From Siccibacter colletis (GTDB taxonomy: Bacteria; Pseudomonadota; Gammaproteobacteria; Enterobacterales; Enterobacteriaceae), in contig NZ_JMSQ01000008.1 in assembly GCF_000696575.1 (NCBI RefSeq), positions 310,001 to 374,000 of the forward strand: a DNA stretch of 64,000 nucleotides. The letters run 5' to 3'. Of the stretch, positions 24,878-36,405 are shown piece after piece. The notes under the pieces were generated by a model. It was given only the letters and a program-made list of their open reading frames with translations. It searched no databases and had not been told where the DNA came from. Positions within the stretch are counted from its first letter, which is position 1; every line of letters begins with the position of its first letter. The translations under genes and the position numbers were made by a program.

Positions 24878-24906
24878 AAAATGGGTGCGCTTTCAGGCGT
24901 TTCAAG
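24878..24906 (-). promoter_or_regulatory. Sigma32 heat-shock promoter of ibpAB
   Basis: Minus strand CTTGAAA (24900-24906), a 14-base spacer, and CCCATTTT (24878-24885) match the sigma32 consensus CTTGAA / CCCCATnT. Confidence 0.85.
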
Positions 24907-25070
24907 ATCTAATGAGTGTGTTTTTTTGGCGCTTTACATATCTTTGCGTAGACTGAACAGGACAGGTTCACATAACAACTGCGACGATCACCACAGCGTA
25001 GCAACGGCGGACTACTTATTCCTGATGCCGGTGGTATAACCTTCGTCACCGGCGCATTGATGCCTACAAA

Positions 25071-25403
25071 ATGATATCTATGATGATGAAAAACGTTCCT
25101 GGCAAATTTTTGGCTGGTGCCTGCGGTTTCGTACTCTGCGGCTGTTCCAGCGTTATGACACACACAGGCGGCGAAGAGGGTTACTATCCGGGTACCCGCG
25201 CCAGTTTTGAGCTGTTGCAGAACGGTGAGACCAGTTGGGGAGTGAAGCCGCTGGTGGCGCTGGATATGCCATTTACCGCCTTACTCGATACCCTGTTGCT
25301 GCCGTGGGATGCGTTCCGCGAAGACAACTCGGTGCGCTCCAGAGTGCGCAAAAGCGAGCGCGAGGCGCTCGCCACTAACTCCGTGATCCCACCTGCGCCC
25401 TGA
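25071..25403 (+). CDS. yidQ: YidQ lipoprotein (DUF1375)
   Basis: About 110 residues with a lipoprotein signal ending in the lipobox LCGC, then SSVMTHTGGEEGYYPGTRAS and LDMPFTALLDTLLLPWDAFR, the conserved DUF1375 segments. The tail TNSVIPPAP matches E. coli YidQ. Several ATGs (25071, 25080, 25083, 25086) could start it, and no clear ribosome site decides. It is divergent from ibpA and convergent with yidR. Function unknown; YceK is a paralogue. Confidence 0.88.
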   Translation: MISMMMKNVPGKFLAGACGFVLCGCSSVMTHTGGEEGYYPGTRASFELLQNGETSWGVKPLVALDMPFTALLDTLLLPWDAFREDNSVRSRVRKSEREALATNSVIPPAP

Positions 25404-25404
25404 T

Positions 25405-26667
25405 TTATAAGCCGGTTTCCGTAGCCCACACCTGACGGAAACCGTCCACTTCCTGCATCCAGGCAATCATCGCCCCGTCCGGGGAAAAGACCACCGCATC
25501 TGCCGACGGCGGTGCGTCGTGATGTTCCGTCAGGGCAAAAACGCTGCCGGTTACCGCATCACACAGCACTATCCGCCCGCCGCTGACAAAGCCCAGCATG
25601 CTGCCGGACGGATGCCAGTTAAACGCCGACTCCACCCCGCTTGCTTCGCGCGTCAGCTGCCGCGGTTCGCCGCCGTGCGGTGAGATTAGCCACAGCTGCA
25701 CCACGCCGCGCTCGTCGCACATCAAAAAGGCGATCTCCGTCCCCTGCGGGTTACTGCGCACCCAGTGGCGCGGGGTGGTAGCGAGACCCGGATAACGGCG
25801 CGAATGGGTAAAGGTCAGGCGGCGCTGCGTCACGCCCGCAGGCGGGGCTGGCAGGGTGGTGTCCGTGCCGCACAGCGGGGCGTCACCCGGCGTCTGCCAC
25901 GCCTGCGGGTTATCCGGCAGATCGACAATAAACAGCTCCGGCACCTTTTCATGGTTTAGCGACAGCGTATCGCCGATAAACGCCAGCGCACGCGACTGCC
26001 AGCTACCGTCGGCCCGGCGATAGCCCTCCTCGCCGATCCAGCCCTCTTCGTACGCGCGGTTGATCTCGTCGCTGCCGGGCGCAGGGGTCGGAGTGGTCTG
26101 GCTGACCAGCAGGCACCAGTGGCTGCCGTCATATTCACGCGGATGATGACCGGGCACCGTCACCGGCCCCCAGGGTAGTGCCACACCGACGTTGCGCAGG
26201 TCGAGCGCCGGGTCACGCTCGTGCAGCACGTGGTCGTTATAGGTGAAGCTCAGGTAGCGCCCGTCAGGGCTCCAGACGTGCACATGGCTGCCGCCGCGCA
26301 GCGCGCCGGGGGTGTAGGGGGCGGTGATATCCATCGCATCAAGATTGGTGGCCGCGCCGTCGCGCACCACCACGCCGCGGCGGTGATGGAAATCGTACTG
26401 CCAGCTGGCGTCCGGGTTCTCCGGGCCGTGAATAAAGACGTACTCATCGCGCTGGGGATTGACCGTCACCACGCCGACGTGCGCGCCCTGCGGGGCGCGG
26501 TAGATCACCTGCACCTCGCCGGTTTCGACATTCACGCGTTCAATGGTTTGTCCGGTAAACGATGCTCCGGAAGGACGAACGTCAAACGCCAGCCAGCGGC
26601 TGTCTGAAGTCCAGGTATTGATGTTGGTCAGCTGATGGTGACGCGCTGCAAAGGTGAGCTGTTTCAT
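25405..26667 (-). CDS. yidR: YidR, beta-propeller protein (DUF3748)
   Basis: A 420-residue cytoplasmic-looking protein starting MKQLTFAARHHQLTNINTWT, with TolB-like propeller blades (WSPDGRYLSFTYND, FNWHPSGSMLGFVSGGRIVL, VFSPDGAMIAWMQ). It matches E. coli YidR in length and position beside yidQ. Its exact function is unknown. The start lies only 50 bases from the dgoT stop, behind a strong hairpin at 26674-26701. Confidence 0.88.
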   Translation of the reverse strand: MKQLTFAARHHQLTNINTWTSDSRWLAFDVRPSGASFTGQTIERVNVETGEVQVIYRAPQGAHVGVVTVNPQRDEYVFIHGPENPDASWQYDFHHRRGVVVRDGAATNLDAMDITAPYTPGALRGGSHVHVWSPDGRYLSFTYNDHVLHERDPALDLRNVGVALPWGPVTVPGHHPREYDGSHWCLLVSQTTPTPAPGSDEINRAYEEGWIGEEGYRRADGSWQSRALAFIGDTLSLNHEKVPELFIVDLPDNPQAWQTPGDAPLCGTDTTLPAPPAGVTQRRLTFTHSRRYPGLATTPRHWVRSNPQGTEIAFLMCDERGVVQLWLISPHGGEPRQLTREASGVESAFNWHPSGSMLGFVSGGRIVLCDAVTGSVFALTEHHDAPPSADAVVFSPDGAMIAWMQEVDGFRQVWATETGL

Positions 26668-26673
26668 TGGGAT

Positions 26674-26701
26674 ACCCTGAAGCCATGACGGGCTTCAGGG
26701 T
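26674..26701 (-). terminator. Hairpin between dgoT and yidR
   Basis: Perfect 11-bp stem (26674-26684 with 26691-26701) with a 6-base loop. On the minus strand no T-run follows, and the yidR start codon is 6 bases downstream, so it may be an attenuator or mRNA-stability structure rather than a full terminator. Confidence 0.5.
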
Positions 26702-26717
26702 AGCCTATGCCGGGGAT

Positions 26718-28010
26718 TTAGCCTACGCGTTTCACGTCGCCCACCAGCAGGATGTAGGAGAGCGCGCCGATCAGCGCGACGGCGGAGATATAGACCAGCG
26801 CCGGGCCAAAACCGTAGTCCTGCGCCAGATAGCCAATCACCAGCGGAACGGTGATGCCGCCGAGGCCGCCAACAAAGTTGAAGACGCCGCCGGTCAGGCC
26901 GATGAGGCGCATCGGTGCCAGCGAGGAGACCAGCGACCAGGTGATAGACGCAAAGCCGTTACCAAAGAACGCTACCGCCATCAGGGTCATGATCCAGATC
27001 GGGTCGTTGGTGTAGTTCGCGCCCATGATGCAGGTGGAAATCAGCAGCCCGCAGATAATCGGCGTTTTACGCGCGATGCCCAGCGAGTAACCTTTGCGCA
27101 CCAGACGGTCTGCTACCCAGCCGGAGAGCAGTACGCCAACGAACGCGGCGAGGAAAGGCACCGTGGTCATAAAGCCGGCCTTCAGCGCGGTAATGCCTTT
27201 CTCCTGGGTCAGATAGTTCGGGAACCAGGTCAGGAAGAACCACAGCGTTGAGGTGACCGCGAACTGACCGAGGTAGACGCCAATCAGTTTACGGTGGAAC
27301 ACCAGCTTCCAGTCGGCGCGGGTCAGCGGCTGACGAGCTTCTTTTTTCGCCGGGGCGTCGCCGTCCACCAGGCCGCCACCGTCGCGAATATAGTCCAGCT
27401 CGGCTTTACTGATGCCTTTAGTGAGGCGCGGCGGCTGATAGACCTTAAACCAGATCAGCGACCAGATAATCCCGATGCCGCCGGTGACGATAAACACCCA
27501 GTGCCAGCTCAGCAGCTCCTGGATCCAGATCAGCAGCGGCGTCAGGAAGGCGAGGCCGACGAACTGCCCGGAGGTGTAAAACCCTACCGCCGAGGCGCGT
27601 TCATGCTCCGGGAACCAGCTGGTCACCATGCGGTTGTTGGTCGGGAATGCCGGGGCTTCGAAGATACCGGTAATGGCACGCAGGCCGATCAGCGACATCA
27701 GTCCGGTAGCGAAGCCCTGGAACAGGGTAGCCACCGACCAGCCGAAAATAGCGATGAAGTAGGTCAGGCGCGAGCCGACGCGGTCAAGGAACCAGCCGCC
27801 GGGGATCTGGCACAATGTATAGAGCCAGGCGAAAGCCGAAAAGACGTAGCCCATTTCCGCTTTAGTGATGCCGAACTCCTCCTGAATATGCGCGGAAGCC
27901 ACCGCCAGGTTGGCGCGGTCTACGTAGCAAATCACCACGGTAATAAAGATCATCACCAGGGTGACATAACGACGACGTCCGGGTTTTGCAGTAGTCACTG
28001 GAATATCCAT
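26718..28010 (-). CDS. dgoT: DgoT D-galactonate transporter
   Basis: A 430-residue major facilitator of the anion:cation symporter family with 12 helices ([20 protein letters not shown] after helix 1). Length and sequence match E. coli DgoT, which imports D-galactonate with protons. The start [20 protein letters not shown] at 28010 equals the E. coli start; 15 codons further upstream are open but not conserved. It ends the dgo operon, separated from dgoD by 172 bases that contain a hairpin at 28032-28059, possibly lowering or separating its expression. Confidence 0.93.
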   Translation of the reverse strand: MDIPVTTAKPGRRRYVTLVMIFITVVICYVDRANLAVASAHIQEEFGITKAEMGYVFSAFAWLYTLCQIPGGWFLDRVGSRLTYFIAIFGWSVATLFQGFATGLMSLIGLRAITGIFEAPAFPTNNRMVTSWFPEHERASAVGFYTSGQFVGLAFLTPLLIWIQELLSWHWVFIVTGGIGIIWSLIWFKVYQPPRLTKGISKAELDYIRDGGGLVDGDAPAKKEARQPLTRADWKLVFHRKLIGVYLGQFAVTSTLWFFLTWFPNYLTQEKGITALKAGFMTTVPFLAAFVGVLLSGWVADRLVRKGYSLGIARKTPIICGLLISTCIMGANYTNDPIWIMTLMAVAFFGNGFASITWSLVSSLAPMRLIGLTGGVFNFVGGLGGITVPLVIGYLAQDYGFGPALVYISAVALIGALSYILLVGDVKRVG

Positions 28011-28182
28011 CGTAATCTGTCTCCAGATTTTGGGCATGGCGAAGCCGCTCACCATGCCCTGTAAGTTACAGAGGGTGGGTTTGATTTTTTATTTAAAAAA
28101 CGGAACCGGAATGCGCTAAATAATTCGTGCCGGGTGACAAAAACGCAGCCAACGCATCACCAGCGCGAAGTATGACGCGCAT

Positions 28183-29331
28183 TTACCATTCGGCGACGGA
28201 GCCGTCCTCGTGCCGCCACAGCGGGTTGCGCCAGTCGCTGACGTCTTTGCTGCGTGCGATCACCTGTTCTTCGTCGATCTCCACGCCGAGGCCCGGCTTC
28301 ATCAGCGGTTTGAAGAAGCCGCCTTCCATGCAGAAGTCCTCTTTGTTCTTCACGAAGTCCAGCAGCTCTGCGCCCTGGTTGTAGTGAATGCCCATGCTCT
28401 GCTCCTGGAATACCGCATTGCGCGAGACAAAATCCACGTGCAGACAGGCGGCCAGCGCGATCGGCCCGAGCGGGCAGTGCGGGGCCAGCGCCACGTCATA
28501 GGCTTCCGCCATACCGGCGATTTTGAAGCATTCGGTGATGCCGCCAGCGTGGGAGAGATCCGGTTGCAGGATGGCGATGCCGCCCGCTTCCAGCACGCGC
28601 TTAAATTCGAAGCGCGAGAACATACGCTCCCCGGCAGCGATAGGAATATGGGTCTGGGCGGCGAGGCGCGGATAGTATTCCGCCTGCTCGGCCAGCACCG
28701 GCTCCTCAATAAACAGCGGGCGATACGGCTCCAGCTCTTTAATCAGGATTTTTGCCATCGGCGCGCTGACGCGACCGTGGAAATCGAGGCCGAATTCAAT
28801 GTCATAGCCAAACGCTTCGCGGATCTGCGCCACGGTATTCACCGCCGCATCCACTTTACGGGAGTCGTCAATCACGCCCAGCTCTTCGCAACCGTTAAGC
28901 TTAAAGGTGTCGAAGCCAATTTCACGCAGTTTGCTGATGCCCGCGATCACTTCTGCCGGACGGTCGCCGCCAACCCAGCTGTAGGCTTTGATTTTGTCGC
29001 GTACCAGGCCGCCCATCAGCTGCCATACCGGCGCGTTGAGCACTTTTCCTTTGATGTCCCACAGCGCCTGGTCGATACCGGCGATGGCGCTCATCAGGAT
29101 CGGGCCACCGCGATAGAAACCGGCGCGGTACATCACCTGCCACAGGTCGTTGATGCGCGCCGGGTCCTGGCCAATCAGGAACTCGCCCAGTTCGTGTACC
29201 GCGGCTTCCACGGTGCGCGCGCGCCCTTCGATGACCGGTTCGCCCCAGCCGACAATGCCTTCGTCGGTTTCGATTTTCAGGAACATCCAGCGCGGGGGTA
29301 AACGGTAGGTTGTCAGTCTGGTAATTTTCAT
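28183..29331 (-). CDS. dgoD: D-galactonate dehydratase
   Basis: A 382-residue enolase-superfamily enzyme that converts D-galactonate to 2-keto-3-deoxygalactonate with Mg2+. Signature segments are visible: [15 protein letters not shown] with a metal ligand, [14 protein letters not shown] with another, [10 protein letters not shown] with the catalytic histidine after the first metal aspartate, and [15 protein letters not shown] with the second catalytic histidine. It overlaps dgoA by four bases. Confidence 0.95.
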   Translation of the reverse strand: MKITRLTTYRLPPRWMFLKIETDEGIVGWGEPVIEGRARTVEAAVHELGEFLIGQDPARINDLWQVMYRAGFYRGGPILMSAIAGIDQALWDIKGKVLNAPVWQLMGGLVRDKIKAYSWVGGDRPAEVIAGISKLREIGFDTFKLNGCEELGVIDDSRKVDAAVNTVAQIREAFGYDIEFGLDFHGRVSAPMAKILIKELEPYRPLFIEEPVLAEQAEYYPRLAAQTHIPIAAGERMFSRFEFKRVLEAGGIAILQPDLSHAGGITECFKIAGMAEAYDVALAPHCPLGPIALAACLHVDFVSRNAVFQEQSMGIHYNQGAELLDFVKNKEDFCMEGGFFKPLMKPGLGVEIDEEQVIARSKDVSDWRNPLWRHEDGSVAEW

Positions 29332-29945
29332 TGCACTGCCTCTTGATACGCCTTAACAAATGCTGCGGCCTGCTGCGCCGTGCGCTCCACGGACTGCCCG
29401 GCGCGATAGAGATCGCTGCCCAGTCCGGCACCCACGCAGCCTGCTTTCATCCACTGCGCCAGGTTCTCCGGCGTCACGCCGCCGACGGCAAATACCGGCA
29501 CATCCGCAGGCAGTACTGCCTTAAGCGCTTTGATGTAGTCCGGGCCAAACGCCGATGACGGGAAAATTTTCAGCGCCTGCGCGCCCGCGTCCAGCGCGGT
29601 AAACGCTTCGGTGGCGGTGGCGCAGCCGGGGCAGACGGTCATGCCGTGCGCTACGGCGCGACGAATGACTTCCGGCTGGATATTCGGGGTGACGATGAGC
29701 TGGCAGCCCATCTCTGCAAGCTGATCCACCTGCTCCGGTTTCAGCACCGTTCCGGCGCCAATCAGCGCCCGGTCACCAAACGCCCGGACCATCGCGGGGA
29801 TGCTCTGTTCCCACTGCGGAGAGTTAAGGGGGATCTCGACCGCGTCAAAGCCTGCGTCCAGTACCGCGGCGACGTGCGCGTGCGCCTCGTCGGGGGTAAT
29901 GCCGCGCAGGATGGCGATCAGCGGGAGGTTAGTTTGCCACTGCAT
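29328..29945 (-). CDS. dgoA: 2-dehydro-3-deoxy-6-phosphogalactonate aldolase
   Basis: A 205-residue class I aldolase of the KDPG family ([20 protein letters not shown]). It splits KDPGal into pyruvate and glyceraldehyde 3-phosphate. The Schiff-base lysine is in [15 protein letters not shown], and the catalytic glutamate in [10 protein letters not shown]. It overlaps dgoK by 17 bases and dgoD by four. In older annotations it was fused in name with dgoD; here it is a clear separate gene. Confidence 0.95.
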   Translation of the reverse strand: MQWQTNLPLIAILRGITPDEAHAHVAAVLDAGFDAVEIPLNSPQWEQSIPAMVRAFGDRALIGAGTVLKPEQVDQLAEMGCQLIVTPNIQPEVIRRAVAHGMTVCPGCATATEAFTALDAGAQALKIFPSSAFGPDYIKALKAVLPADVPVFAVGGVTPENLAQWMKAGCVGAGLGSDLYRAGQSVERTAQQAAAFVKAYQEAVQ

Positions 29946-30807
29946 GTGCGATGCTCCTTATGCCTGCCTGAAATGCCTGTTCGCCGTCAATGACCTGCAC
30001 ATCGCGACCGATAGCGGCAAAAGCGCGCTGATAGCGACGAGCAAGCGCCGGACTGGCGACCAGGGTGATAACCTGCTGAGCGGCAACGTCGGCGGGCATG
30101 GTCGCCACTTCGCTGCCAATCAACAGGCCAGAAAGGAATTCGCTCACCTGCTCGCGAGGCAGCGAGCCGAGGACGTGAGAAGCCCGCACTTCAAACAGCT
30201 GCGGCAGCAGCGCCGGGGCGTTGAGGCCACGCGTCAGGCCGGCGTCAAACGCATCCGCGCTGTCGGTTTGCTCGGGCAGCCCGGTGCCCACCAGCGAGTG
30301 GCGCAGTAAGATGTGGTGCAGTTCGCCGGTCATGGCGGTGCGGAAATCGACAATCTGCTGCGCATCGGCCTGCACCCATTTGCAGTGGGTGCCGGGCATC
30401 ACATACAGCGAGGCCGGAGCCAGATCGCGCGCGCCGAGCAGCTGGGTCTCTTCGCCGCGCATGACGTTGTGATTGTCGTCGCGGTTAACGCTCAGGCCGG
30501 GGATTATCCAGACGTTGTCGATAACCGGCGTCAGCTGTTCGCCGATGGCGCTGAATCGCGCCGGGCAAGGCAGGTAGGGGGCGATTTTCCAGCCGGCGTT
30601 ACTGCCGACCATGCCCGCCATCACCACCGGGGTCGGCTCATCGCGCCAGCCCTCGGTCACTTCCGCTAACACCGCGTCGGGGGATTTGCCGTTCAGGCGC
30701 GTGACGCCTGCTTCGGATTGCCTGCTCTCCAGGCACTCGTCGCCCTGGTAACGCCAGGCGCGGAGGTTGGTGGATCCCCAGTCGATTGCGATGTAGCGAG
30801 ATGTCAT
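29929..30807 (-). CDS. dgoK: 2-dehydro-3-deoxygalactonokinase
   Basis: A 292-residue sugar-acid kinase that phosphorylates 2-keto-3-deoxygalactonate. The N-terminal IAIDWGSTNLRAWRY is the ASKHA-fold phosphate loop; VMPGTHCKWVQ is the conserved substrate/ATP loop. It overlaps dgoR by four bases and dgoA by 17, so the operon is translated as a chain. Confidence 0.94.
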   Translation of the reverse strand: MTSRYIAIDWGSTNLRAWRYQGDECLESRQSEAGVTRLNGKSPDAVLAEVTEGWRDEPTPVVMAGMVGSNAGWKIAPYLPCPARFSAIGEQLTPVIDNVWIIPGLSVNRDDNHNVMRGEETQLLGARDLAPASLYVMPGTHCKWVQADAQQIVDFRTAMTGELHHILLRHSLVGTGLPEQTDSADAFDAGLTRGLNAPALLPQLFEVRASHVLGSLPREQVSEFLSGLLIGSEVATMPADVAAQQVITLVASPALARRYQRAFAAIGRDVQVIDGEQAFQAGIRSIAHAVAN

Positions 30808-31493
30808 GTGATTTCCTTTAGCCTTCGGGTGGAGCTGGCAATCATGGTGAGCGCCGCCTGCTCCGCTGCATCGCCGTCCTGATGCCGGATAGCATCGAAC
30901 AGCGCCTTATGTTCCTGGAGCGTTTTCGGCATGTTGGCCTCATCGCCCATCCAGGTTCGTTCAAATACCGCCCGCTGCAGAGAGCCTATCGCCACGGTGA
31001 GCTGCTGCAGCACCGGGTTATGCACCGCCTGAAGCACCGCGTCGTGATAGCGAATGTCCGCTTCATTAAAGGCGTCGCGGTCCTGGTTGTTGGCGACCAT
31101 GTCGTTCAGCGCCGCTTCAATCTGTGCCAGGTCGCTGGAGGTGGCGCGCTCTGCCGCCCAGCGAGCAATAGCGGGTTCCACCAGATTTCGTACTTCGCTC
31201 ATCGCGCTGATGAGTCGCGGGTCGTAGTCGTTTTCCAGCACCCACTGCAACACTTCGGTATCGAGGTAGTTCCACTGGTTGCGCGGGGCGACAAAGGCAC
31301 CGCGATAGCGCTTCATCTCGATCAGCCGTTTCGCCATCAGCGAGCGAAACACTTCCCGGATGATGTTGCGCGAGGTTTCAAACTCTTCACACAGCTCTGC
31401 TTCTGCCGGCAGCGCCGCGCCGGGTACATATTTCCCGCTGACGATCTGGCGGCCAAGGTCGACGATAATGCGGTCAGTTTTCGTGAGGGTCAT
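30804..31493 (-). CDS. dgoR: DgoR, GntR/FadR-family repressor of the dgo operon
   Basis: A 229-residue regulator with an N-terminal winged helix-turn-helix (LPAEAELCEEFETSRNIIREVFRSLMAKRLI, about 26-56) and a C-terminal all-helical FCD ligand domain with metal-binding His/Asp residues (EADIRYHDAVLQ, QEHKALFDAI). In E. coli it represses dgoRKADT and is released by D-galactonate. It is the first gene of the operon; a matching operator lies 110 bases upstream. Confidence 0.93.
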   Translation of the reverse strand: MTLTKTDRIIVDLGRQIVSGKYVPGAALPAEAELCEEFETSRNIIREVFRSLMAKRLIEMKRYRGAFVAPRNQWNYLDTEVLQWVLENDYDPRLISAMSEVRNLVEPAIARWAAERATSSDLAQIEAALNDMVANNQDRDAFNEADIRYHDAVLQAVHNPVLQQLTVAIGSLQRAVFERTWMGDEANMPKTLQEHKALFDAIRHQDGDAAEQAALTMIASSTRRLKEIT

Positions 31494-31601
31494 GACGTGT
31501 CCTTATGAACGTTGTGTCCTTAGCTACTTTACCCTGCCTGCCGCTTTTCGCCTCATTTTTGCAGTACAAACACGTACCGACTTGCCGTCCCAATGACCAT
31601 A

Positions 31602-31633
31602 ATGTAGTACAATCATATTGGGTTGTACTACAA
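31602..31633 (-). promoter_or_regulatory. Two-site DgoR operator
   Basis: Two copies of the palindrome TTGTA(C/G)TACAA occur: 31623-31633 is perfect and 31602-31612 has one mismatch. Their centres are 21 bases apart, two helical turns. They lie in the dgo promoter region and are the evident binding sites of DgoR. Confidence 0.75.
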
Positions 31634-31671
31634 TCCTGATCACAAAAACGACACAAGAATATATTCAGGGC

Positions 31672-31700
31672 AAAAAAAAGCCCCGATGCATTATCAGGGC
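31672..31700 (-). terminator. yidA terminator
   Basis: A 7-bp stem (31681-31687 with 31693-31699) and a run of eight T on the minus strand, 20 bases past the yidA stop. Confidence 0.8.
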
Positions 31701-31719
31701 CGATGGGTAACCGCCGTGG

Positions 31720-32532
31720 TTACTGCAGCGCAAACTTCTCAATAGCGTAAGCGACGCCATCTTCCAGGTTGGATTTGGTCACGAAATCAGCCACCTCTTT
31801 CACCGACGGGATGGCGTTGTCCATTGCCACGCCGACGCCCGCATATTCCAGCATCGCGATGTCGTTTTCCTGATCGCCAATCGCCATCACCTCTTCCGGC
31901 TTGATGTTCAGCGTTTCCGCCAGGGCGTGCACGCCGGTGCCTTTGGTCACGCGCTTGTTAAGGATCTCAAGGAAGTACGGAGCGCTTTTCAGCACGGTGT
32001 ACTTCTCACGCACCTCGTCCGGAATGCGCGCGATGGCTTTGTCGAGGATCTCCGGCTCGTCGATCATCATCACCTTCAGGAACGCGGTATCCGGGTCCAT
32101 GTTTTCCGGCTCGCAGAACACCAGCGGAATAGTGGCGACAAAAGATTCATGCACGGTGTAGGCGCTGATATCGCGGTTAGCGGTATAGAGCGTGTTGCGA
32201 TCCAGGGCGTGGAAGTGAGAGCCCACCTCGCGGGAGAGCTTTTCGAGGAACAGATAGTCGTCATAGTTGAGCGGCGTTTGCGCCACGGTGCTGCCATCTC
32301 CTGCTTTCTGAACCAGCGCGCCGTTATAGGTAATGCAGTAGTCGCCCGGCTTATCCATGTGCAGCTCTTTCAGATAAGTGTGCACCCCGGCGTACGGGCG
32401 GCCGGTGGTAAGCACGACGTTGATGCCGCGCTCGCGGGCGCTGGCAATCGCATTTTTAACGGCGGGAGAAATGGTGTGATCGGGCAGCAGTAAGGTGCCG
32501 TCCATGTCGATTGCAATAAGTTTGATAGCCAT
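31720..32532 (-). CDS. yidA: YidA, HAD-family sugar phosphatase
   Basis: A 270-residue Cof-type HAD phosphatase starting MAIKLIAIDMDGTLLLPDHT; the DxDGT motif holds the nucleophile. VLTTGRPYAG is motif II, KGTGVHALAETLNI motif III and VMAIGDQENDIAML motif IV. The C2-type cap domain suits sugar-phosphate substrates such as erythrose 4-phosphate, as reported for E. coli YidA. E. coli also has yidB between this gene and gyrB; no yidB is present here. Confidence 0.93.
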   Translation of the reverse strand: MAIKLIAIDMDGTLLLPDHTISPAVKNAIASARERGINVVLTTGRPYAGVHTYLKELHMDKPGDYCITYNGALVQKAGDGSTVAQTPLNYDDYLFLEKLSREVGSHFHALDRNTLYTANRDISAYTVHESFVATIPLVFCEPENMDPDTAFLKVMMIDEPEILDKAIARIPDEVREKYTVLKSAPYFLEILNKRVTKGTGVHALAETLNIKPEEVMAIGDQENDIAMLEYAGVGVAMDNAIPSVKEVADFVTKSNLEDGVAYAIEKFALQ

Positions 32533-32673
32533 GTGTTCCCCTGCGTAAATGAGTCCTTCCGCATGCTAACGCGATTTAGTTCAAAAAACAGTAGCAGCCT
32601 GGGGAAGAAAGGGGGATGGAAAGGTCGGGAAAAGTGCCGGTTATTCAATGGCGGGAGTGAAGCGTGTGACGGT

Positions 32674-32737
32674 GGGTGCGCCAGGCTTATCCACCCTGCG
32701 ACATTACAGCGACGCAGGGTGAAGGCGTGGCGCACCC
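32674..32737. repeat. REP-like inverted repeat between yidA and gyrB
   Basis: Two oppositely oriented arms of about 25 bases (from GGGTGCGCC at 32674 and ending GGCGCACCC at 32737) can pair into a long hairpin. This is the form of a bacterial intergenic REP/BIME element, commonly found 3' of operons, here after gyrB. Confidence 0.6.
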
Positions 32738-32750
32738 GCCACAGCGATGA

Positions 32751-35192
<2,442 letters not shown>

Positions 35193-36266
35193 TTAATCCG
35201 TTATTTTACCCTTTTCCACGGTGAACATCTTCGAATTTTTGTCCGACATGTCCATTACGTGTTCGGCGCTAATGGCGCTCACAAAGACCTGCGACTGCGT
35301 GGCTTTTAACCGGTTCGCAAGCAGGGCCCGGCGGGCGTCATCCAGCTCCGAGGCAAAATCATCTATCAAATACAGGCAGCGCCTTCCGCTTTCGCGCGTC
35401 AGGAACTCCCCCTGTGCGAGACGCAGCGCGCACATCAGGAGCTTGAGCTGCCCGCGCGACAGGGTGTCTTCCACCGGCGCGCCGTCGGCCCGAATGCGGA
35501 AATCCGCCTTATGGGGGCCGTGCGCCGTATAGGTTAGCATCCGGTCACGTTCGAAGTTTTTCTCCAGCACGTCGGCATAATCCGCCTCTTTTTCCCAGCC
35601 GCGCTGGAAACTGAACGTGAGGGAGAATTCAGGTAAAAACTGTGCGCAGGTATCGGCCATGTCGGCGGCGATCGCCGCGCTGTAGCCGGCGCGCCACTGG
35701 CTAATCTGTTCGGCCAGCGGGATAAGCTCCTGATCCCAGGGCCGCAGCTGCGCGTATCGGGTCACCTGACGAAGCGCGGCATTTCGCTGCTTTAACAGGC
35801 GCTTTAAGTTGCTCCAGGCAACAAAAAAGCCCGGTTCGTTGTGGAAGCATCCCCAGTCGAGGAATGCTCTTCGGTATTTGGGGCCGCCGCCGAGCAAAGT
35901 AAACCCCTCGGGGGTAATCAGCTGCATCGGCATCAACAACGCAAGCTCGGCAACCTTATGGCCGTCGGTGCCGTCGATGCGCACCTTGCTGTCGCCGTGT
36001 TTATCTTTGGTCAACCCGATGGCGGTTTCACGTTCGTCATTCTGCAGACGTCCGTGCAGCACAAACGCCTCCTGCTCATGACGGATCACCCGGCCAATCT
36101 GCAGACTGCGGAACGCACGTCCGTGCCCAAGGGTGTAGATCGCTTCCAGCACGCTGGTCTTGCCGCTGCCGTTAGCGCCGACTAAGAAGTTAAATCCGGG
36201 AGAAAGCGCGAGATCCGCATTCTCGATATTGCGGAAGTCTTTGATGAGTAGACGGGATAGCGACAT
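35193..36266 (-). CDS. recF: RecF, recombination mediator ATPase
   Basis: A 357-residue SMC-like ABC ATPase that loads RecA at gaps with RecO and RecR. Walker A is [19 protein letters not shown] near 30-48, the signature motif [17 protein letters not shown] and Walker [35 protein letters not shown] at 36266 is the standard start. It is separated from dnaN by 139 bases, whereas in E. coli the two genes abut. Confidence 0.96.
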   Translation of the reverse strand: MSLSRLLIKDFRNIENADLALSPGFNFLVGANGSGKTSVLEAIYTLGHGRAFRSLQIGRVIRHEQEAFVLHGRLQNDERETAIGLTKDKHGDSKVRIDGTDGHKVAELALLMPMQLITPEGFTLLGGGPKYRRAFLDWGCFHNEPGFFVAWSNLKRLLKQRNAALRQVTRYAQLRPWDQELIPLAEQISQWRAGYSAAIAADMADTCAQFLPEFSLTFSFQRGWEKEADYADVLEKNFERDRMLTYTAHGPHKADFRIRADGAPVEDTLSRGQLKLLMCALRLAQGEFLTRESGRRCLYLIDDFASELDDARRALLANRLKATQSQVFVSAISAEHVMDMSDKNSKMFTVEKGKITD

Positions 36267-36405
36267 GATCAATTCTTAGCCAGGGCGTTATCGGCGCAGT
36301 TAGTCTGGTTTCGGCCAGCGCGCAGCAACCAGAGCGTACTGAAGTACGTGAGGATTGCGAGCACTGCCCGGAGCCAGAATAACAAGTAAGATAGCCCGAT
36401 ATTTT
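36267..36405. other. Palindrome-bearing spacer between dnaN and recF
   Basis: A 139-bp non-coding insert. It holds the perfect 14-base palindrome CGTACTTCAGTACG (about 36333-36346) next to GC-rich arms (CCAGCGCGCAGCAACC and related), as expected of a small intergenic palindromic repeat. No frame crosses it. Confidence 0.55.
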
